Shown: positions 5,192-8,759 of the stretch, piece after piece
How the letters are laid out: each line of letters opens with the position of its first letter
Position numbering within the stretch: the stretch's first letter is position 1
Assembly: GCA_002731315.1 (NCBI GenBank)
Contig: PCBG01000004.1
Coordinates: 131,785-140,543 of the forward strand
Length of the DNA stretch: 8,759 nt
From: Rhodospirillaceae bacterium
GTDB taxonomy: Bacteria > Pseudomonadota > Alphaproteobacteria > Puniceispirillales > Puniceispirillaceae
Direction: 5' to 3'
Made by a program: the position numbers and the translations under genes
The notes under the pieces: generated by a model
What the model was told of the DNA's origin: nothing
The model's database searches: none
The model's input: only the letters and a program-made list of their open reading frames with translations

Positions 5192-5719
5192 TTGAATCGA
5201 TTTAGCCGAAGCCTGTTACTGTTTGTCATCCTTTTCGCGGCGTGGCTCCTCATGTCAGGCCACTACACACCGCTGTTGGTGTCGCTCGGTATCGCCAGCT
5301 GCGCGCTTGCCACACTTCTTGCGCATCTGATTGGTGCTTTGGATGACGAAGGTTTGCCGCTGCATATTTTTGCGCGGCTGCCGTCTTACCTGCTGTGGCT
5401 ATTGCGTGAAATTATCGCCGCAAATATCGCAACGGCACGGATCATACTGTCAAGGTCGGCGCAACCTGTGCTGTTCACGACGAAAGCAACGCAAACAACC
5501 GCCGCCGGCGTGGCGACCTATGCCAATTCAATTACTCTTACGCCGGGCACTGTTACCATAGAAATGGACCCGGCCGATGGAGAATCTGCCGCGCTAGAAG
5601 GGGTGCAACCGACCAGTCATATTTTTCTTGTACATGCACTTGATCCGGTTTTCGAGGAGGATGTTGCAAGTGGTGAAATGGACCGGCGTGTAAGTGCACT
5701 AGAAGGCAAAACGCCATGA
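5192..5719 (+). CDS. mnhE: Mrp Na+/H+ antiporter subunit E
   Basis: This is subunit E of the multi-subunit Mrp (Mnh/Pha) cation/proton antiporter, an inner-membrane complex that expels Na+ in exchange for H+. From TTG 5192 the protein has 175 aa, close to the usual 160-170. Two hydrophobic spans occupy about residues 7-47 (LLLFVILFAAWLL and the following alanine/leucine-rich stretch). A third amphipathic span SYLLWLLREIIAANIATARI at about 65-84 is followed by the cytoplasmic domain with the family signature YANSITLTPGTVTIE and the later HIFLVHALDP. This is the MrpE (PF01899) pattern. It is the first gene of the operon; its TGA overlaps the ATG of mnhF by 4 bases (5716-5719). A TTG start with a perfect ribosome binding site may tune the level of the first subunit. 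Confidence 0.92.
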   Translation: MNRFSRSLLLFVILFAAWLLMSGHYTPLLVSLGIASCALATLLAHLIGALDDEGLPLHIFARLPSYLLWLLREIIAANIATARIILSRSAQPVLFTTKATQTTAAGVATYANSITLTPGTVTIEMDPADGESAALEGVQPTSHIFLVHALDPVFEEDVASGEMDRRVSALEGKTP

Positions 5720-6033
5720 TGTTTGCGGCTGGACTCGCAGCGTGTGCGGTTGCGCTAGTGCTGGCACTAATACGGGCCATGCGCGGGCCGACCCCATTTG
5801 ACCGTTTGTTGGCGGTAAACGCGATCGGCACAACGGTGATCCTCGGAATTGCGCTTCACGGCTATGTGCTTGGGCGCCCAGAATTTCTGGATATCTCGAT
5901 CCTGTATGCGGTGATCAATTTTATCGGGACCTTTGCGGTACTGAAGCTTTTCAATACCGGAGGGCTGGGAGATAGTGGCGGGCGTGCAAAGCCAGACCTT
6001 GATGATCAGGCCAACCGGGATGGGGACATCTGA
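5716..6033 (+). CDS. mnhF: Mrp Na+/H+ antiporter subunit F
   Basis: The 105-aa protein fits MrpF (PF04066), usually 85-100 aa, with three membrane spans at about residues 2-22, 34-52 and 58-80. The family signatures RGPTPFDRLLAVN (about residues 23-35) and FLDISILYAVINFIGTFAVL (about 57-76) are both present; the aspartate in the second is conserved in the family. The charged tail after residue 82 (GGRAKPDLDDQANRDGDI) is longer than usual. It starts inside the last codons of mnhE (ATGA overlap), and its stop TGA shares one base with the ATG of mnhG (TGATG, 6031-6035), so translation is probably coupled. Confidence 0.93.
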   Translation: MMFAAGLAACAVALVLALIRAMRGPTPFDRLLAVNAIGTTVILGIALHGYVLGRPEFLDISILYAVINFIGTFAVLKLFNTGGLGDSGGRAKPDLDDQANRDGDI

Positions 6034-6398
6034 TGGCTATGCTGATTGATGTGCTCTCAGGCCTGTTTATTGCGCTCGGCGTGATCTCGCTTTTGATTGG
6101 CAGTCTTGGTCTTGTGCGCCTGCCTGATTTGTTCAGCCGCACCCATGCTGTCGGAATGATGGATACCGCTGGAGTCGGTTTCATCATTCTGGGGCTGATT
6201 GTGCATGAAGGGTTAACCCTCATCAGTTTCAAATTGGCGCTGGTTGGCATCTTCCTGTTCTTCACCAGCCCGATTTCTACGCATGCAGTGGCTCAGGGCG
6301 CCTTTCGCGGTGGTTTGCGACCTGTACTGTATGATCCGCGGGATAAAGACGGCTCCAACCAGGAAGGCGCTAGAAAGAGCGATAGTGACGCACCATGA
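6033..6398 (+). CDS. mnhG: Mrp Na+/H+ antiporter subunit G
   Basis: The 121-aa protein belongs to the MrpG/PhaG family (PF03334). It has three spans, with the hallmark GLVRLPDLFSRTHAVGMMDT after the first, and LFFTSPISTHAVAQGAFRGG at the end of the third. Residues after about 96 (YDPRDKDGSNQEGARKSDSD) form a polar tail in the cytoplasm. MrpG is a small subunit needed for a stable complex. Its stop overlaps the next start by 4 bases (ATGA, 6395-6398). Confidence 0.93.
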   Translation: MAMLIDVLSGLFIALGVISLLIGSLGLVRLPDLFSRTHAVGMMDTAGVGFIILGLIVHEGLTLISFKLALVGIFLFFTSPISTHAVAQGAFRGGLRPVLYDPRDKDGSNQEGARKSDSDAP

Positions 6399-6988
6399 GT
6401 GTTTTTGTTACAAACCTGCTGCTGTTGCTGTTTCTGGTATTCCTGCTGGTGCTGGTGATTATGACTCGCCGTCTGTTTGCAGTGGTTGTGCTGGCCGGCG
6501 CATATTCCCTCGTTTCGGCGGCCATGTTTGTCAATCTGGATGCGGTTGATGTCGCCTTTACCGAGGCCGCTGTCGGTGCCGGCATCTCTACTGTTTTGTT
6601 CCTGGCCACAATGGCCTATCTGCCGGGACGCGAAAAGGTGTTGCCTCCGTCCGGACGCATTGGCAATGCGATGGCAGCCGGCATCATCTGTGTCTTCGCC
6701 GGCGCGCTTCTGGTCGCTGCGGCAGTTGAATTGCCGGCGGTAGGCGATCCCAACGCCCCGGCGCATCTCCATGTTGCACCGCGTTATCTCGCCGAGAGCG
6801 GCTCTTTCCTGCATATTCCTAATGTTGTCACCACCGTTCTTGCCTCTTATCGCGGCTTCGACACGCTGGGTGAAACCGTTGTGGTTTTCACCGCCGGGCT
6901 TGGCGTCCTCGTATTATTGTCAGGCTTTACGCGCACACGCCGTGCCGCACAGGACCGCGCGGGCGTGCAGGAGGACAGCGATGCGTGA
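6395..6988 (+). CDS. MrpA C-terminal-type subunit (MbhD + MbhE domains)
   Basis: This 197-aa, roughly six-span membrane protein corresponds to the C-terminal part of MrpA only. Residues about 30-70 carry the MbhD/DUF4040 signature LAGAYSLVSAAMFVNLDAVD followed by VAFTEAAVGAGISTVLFL. Residues about 95-175 form the MbhE-like part, with NVVTTVLASYRGFDTLGETV. Conserved acidic residues of that region (Glu57 in FTEAAVG, Asp156 and Glu160 in RGFDTLGE) are kept; they are thought to belong to the ion path of Mrp complexes. The large NuoL-like N-terminal antiporter domain of a full MrpA is missing by design: the protein has a clean start (ATG overlapping the mnhG stop) and no frame upstream to extend it. 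In archaeal Mbh operons the same two domains are separate genes at this place. Databases often label such proteins 'subunit B' or 'DUF4040 protein'. Confidence 0.88.
   Translation: MSVFVTNLLLLLFLVFLLVLVIMTRRLFAVVVLAGAYSLVSAAMFVNLDAVDVAFTEAAVGAGISTVLFLATMAYLPGREKVLPPSGRIGNAMAAGIICVFAGALLVAAAVELPAVGDPNAPAHLHVAPRYLAESGSFLHIPNVVTTVLASYRGFDTLGETVVVFTAGLGVLVLLSGFTRTRRAAQDRAGVQEDSDA
6969..6974 (+). promoter_or_regulatory. Ribosome binding site deciding the mnhB start
   Basis: A perfect AGGAGG, lying inside the end of the preceding gene, is 6 bases before ATG 6981. It settles the mnhB start there; the frame stays open far upstream but without such a signal. Confidence 0.75.
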
Positions 6989-7451
6989 CAATCCGGTATT
7001 GCGCACCTGCGCCAAAATCCTGTTTGCGCCAATCATTGTGTTTGGCCTCTATGTGCAGTTTCACGGTGATTACAGTCCGGGGGGTGGGTTTCAGGCTGGC
7101 GTGATTATCGCCGCCGCCTTTATTTTGCATGCGCTGATTTTTGGGCTTGAAGCAGGGCGCAGGCTGGTGCCGCAATGGCTGAACCTTGCGTTGCTGGCGG
7201 CAGGGGTTTTGCTCTATGGCGGGGTTGGCGTTGCTGGTATGGTCATGGGTGGTTTATATCTTGATTACAATGTATTGCTACCCGATCCTTCAGCAGGACA
7301 GCATGTGGGAATCATCCTTGTGGAATTCGGCGTCGGGCTTACCGTGACGGCCGTCATGCTGGCGCTGTTTCACGCATTTGCCGGATTCAACCCTGAACGG
7401 TTTGGCGATGAGACAAGCGATGAAGCTGACCACTCAAGGGGTGGGTCATGA
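6981..7451 (+). CDS. mnhB: Mrp Na+/H+ antiporter subunit B
   Basis: From ATG 6981 the protein has 156 aa and four membrane spans, as in MrpB (PF04039). The family signature is clear: ILFAPIIVFGLYVQFHGDY (about residues 13-31), then SPGGGFQAGVIIAAAFILHA (32-51), and HVGIILVEFGVGLTVTAVML near residues 108-127. The cytoplasmic tail after about 136 is acidic. It overlaps the preceding gene by 8 bases and its stop overlaps mnhC by 4 (ATGA). In Mrp structures, MrpB packs against the MrpA C-terminal region, so the pairing of these two genes fits. Confidence 0.94.
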   Translation: MRDNPVLRTCAKILFAPIIVFGLYVQFHGDYSPGGGFQAGVIIAAAFILHALIFGLEAGRRLVPQWLNLALLAAGVLLYGGVGVAGMVMGGLYLDYNVLLPDPSAGQHVGIILVEFGVGLTVTAVMLALFHAFAGFNPERFGDETSDEADHSRGGS

Positions 7452-7873
7452 TTGATCCGGTCAGCATCATCACCGATAGCTGGAACTATCTGATCGTCAT
7501 CTGTCTGATGATGGGCGGTCTGTTCATCGTCATCTCACAGAACAACCTTGTCAAAAAACTTGTTGGGTTGGCGATTTTCCAGACATCTGTCTTTCTGTTC
7601 TACATCACTGTTGGCAAAATGGCGGGCGGCACAGCCCCCATCCTGATTGACTCTGCCGATGTGGCCTATTCAAACCCGTTGCCGCATGTCCTGATCCTGA
7701 CCGCAATTGTGGTGGGTGTGGCGACGACGGCCCTTGGGCTGGCACTCGTTCTGCGGATTCACGGTGCTTTTGGCAGTATCGAGGATGATGAGGTTCTGAC
7801 AATGAAGGCCGAGGCAGCCCTGCCACGGTTTACTCGCGCGCCGTCTGAAACGGACAGCGAGGCCCGGTCATGA
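7448..7873 (+). CDS. mnhC: Mrp Na+/H+ antiporter subunit C (NuoK-like)
   Basis: The 141-aa protein is a three-span homologue of NuoK of respiratory complex I. Spans lie at about residues 13-29, 36-56 and 80-103. The strongest signature is NPLPHVLILTAIVVGVATTA (76-95), which holds the third span, and SQNNLVKKLVGLAIFQTSVF covers the second. The polar tail after about 110 is longer than in Bacillus MrpC (about 112 aa). It starts within the last codon of mnhB (ATGA) and its stop overlaps mnhD in the same way. NuoK-type subunits help carry protons between the antiporter modules. Confidence 0.94.
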   Translation: MIDPVSIITDSWNYLIVICLMMGGLFIVISQNNLVKKLVGLAIFQTSVFLFYITVGKMAGGTAPILIDSADVAYSNPLPHVLILTAIVVGVATTALGLALVLRIHGAFGSIEDDEVLTMKAEAALPRFTRAPSETDSEARS

Positions 7874-8759
7874 GCCTTGCTGCGATTATAGCCAATCTGC
7901 CGGCACTGGTTGTCGTTGTGCCGTTGTTGCTGGCACCTGTTGCTGCACTGATACCCGTATCGGGTGCCGCCTGGGTGATTGCAGTGATCGGCACTGGTGG
8001 CGCGCTGATATCCGCCTGGATGCTACAGGGCGCCGTTACCGGCGGTGTCAGCTTCAGCTATCACCTTGGCAGTTGGCCACCGCCATGGGGCATTGAATTT
8101 GTCGTGGATGCGGCTTCGGCCTTGACTGTTTTGATCATGGCGGCGCTTAGCTTTGTCGCCACGCTGTTCGCGCGGCGTGCGTTGCCGGCGGAAATCAATG
8201 AAAGGGATGCTGGCAAGGCCTATTCGGCCTGGCTGCTGGCATCTGGCGGACTGGCCGGGCTGGTCATGACCGGCGATGCCTTCAATCTTTTTGTTTTTCT
8301 GGAAATTTCCGCACTGTCCTCGATCATCCTGATTGCGCTTGGTGCCGGTACGGACAGGCGGGCGCTTGTCGCTGCCTATAATTATCTGATCATTGGTGCC
8401 GTCGGGGCGACGTTCTATGTCATCGGTGTTGGCTTTATCTATGCCGTCACCGGCACCTTGAACATGGCCGATCTTGCGGAACGGATACCGCAAGTGCAGC
8501 AGGATACAGTCATCATCGTCGGCTTTGGGTTTATGGTTGCCGGTATTCTGGTCAAGGCGGCTCTTTTCCCGGTACATATATGGTTGCCAGCGGCCTATGC
8601 CTTTGCCCCGTCTGCGGTGTCCGCCATGCTTGCAGCGATTGCGACCAAGGCAGCGCTCTATATCCTTGCGCGGATCCTGTTTACGGTTTTTGCCGGCGTT
8701 CCCGATGTTACGGCACTGGCACTGGAATGGGTGCTGGTTCCCCTTGCCATTGCCGGTAT
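7870..8759 (+). CDS. mnhD: Mrp Na+/H+ antiporter subunit D (NuoM/N-like), cut by window edge
   Basis: The start ATG at 7870 overlaps the mnhC stop. The frame stays open for 296 codons to the right edge, out of about 490-500 expected. It is a polytopic proton-antiporter subunit homologous to NuoM/NuoN (PF00361). The key charged residues of the proton channel are in place: Glu145 in FVFLEISALSS, Lys229 in LVKAALFPVHIWLP, and Lys260 in AAIATKAALY; these correspond to Glu144, Lys234 and Lys265 of E. coli NuoM by my reading. The AYNYLIIGAVGATFYVIGVG stretch (169-188) and AFAPSAVSAMLAA (244-256) are also typical. Since the operon lacks the MrpA N-terminal module, more D-like genes may follow to the right. 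Confidence 0.94.
   Translation, partial: MSLAAIIANLPALVVVVPLLLAPVAALIPVSGAAWVIAVIGTGGALISAWMLQGAVTGGVSFSYHLGSWPPPWGIEFVVDAASALTVLIMAALSFVATLFARRALPAEINERDAGKAYSAWLLASGGLAGLVMTGDAFNLFVFLEISALSSIILIALGAGTDRRALVAAYNYLIIGAVGATFYVIGVGFIYAVTGTLNMADLAERIPQVQQDTVIIVGFGFMVAGILVKAALFPVHIWLPAAYAFAPSAVSAMLAAIATKAALYILARILFTVFAGVPDVTALALEWVLVPLAIAG

Noticed and set aside
6771..6980. Upstream extension of the mnhB frame
   Set aside because: It overlaps the MrpA C-terminal-type gene, and AGGAGG at 6969-6974 places the start at ATG 6981.
8023..8577. 184-codon minus-strand frame opposite mnhD
   Set aside because: It is the antisense shadow of the strongly recognised antiporter subunit D, with a low-complexity polar sequence.

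Overview
The window looks like chromosome from a marine-type alphaproteobacterium. This rests on the style of the proteins, the mid-GC coding DNA and the tightly overlapping Mrp antiporter genes. A SAR116-like lineage is a guess from memory of such genomes and is not proven by anything here.

Left part (1-1866): a divergently placed alpha/beta hydrolase is cut by the left edge (minus strand). It is followed by about 850 bases of AT-rich DNA with no convincing gene, only a 17-bp tandem duplication and two inverted repeats. Then come three small membrane-protein genes: 61 aa on plus, and a 57 aa / 43 aa minus-strand pair.

Middle part (1866-5191): a PhzS-like FAD monooxygenase (minus) is divergent from a DUF3237 protein (plus). 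Next lies a stretch holding the N-terminal remnant of a PLP-dependent aminotransferase gene. It is followed by a 32-aa single-span membrane peptide with a good promoter and ribosome binding site. On the minus strand follow a SufU/IscU-type iron-sulfur scaffold protein and, upstream of it, a second 43-aa single-span protein. This second protein shares a K-x-I-H-W motif with the first 43-aa protein.

Right part (5192-8759): an Mrp-type Na+/H+ antiporter operon on plus, in the order E-F-G-(MrpA C-terminal part)-B-C-D, with D cut by the right edge. Every junction overlaps by 1 to 8 bases, so the genes are probably translationally coupled. Together they encode most of a multi-subunit membrane complex that exchanges cytoplasmic Na+ for H+. 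The N-terminal, NuoL-like half of MrpA is not in this block and would have to be supplied downstream if present. The order matches that of archaeal Mbh antiporter modules rather than the Bacillus A-to-G order.

The least explained material is the set of five very small membrane proteins around the monooxygenase and scaffold genes, especially the two 43-aa relatives. I see no CRISPR array, transposase, tRNA or rRNA.
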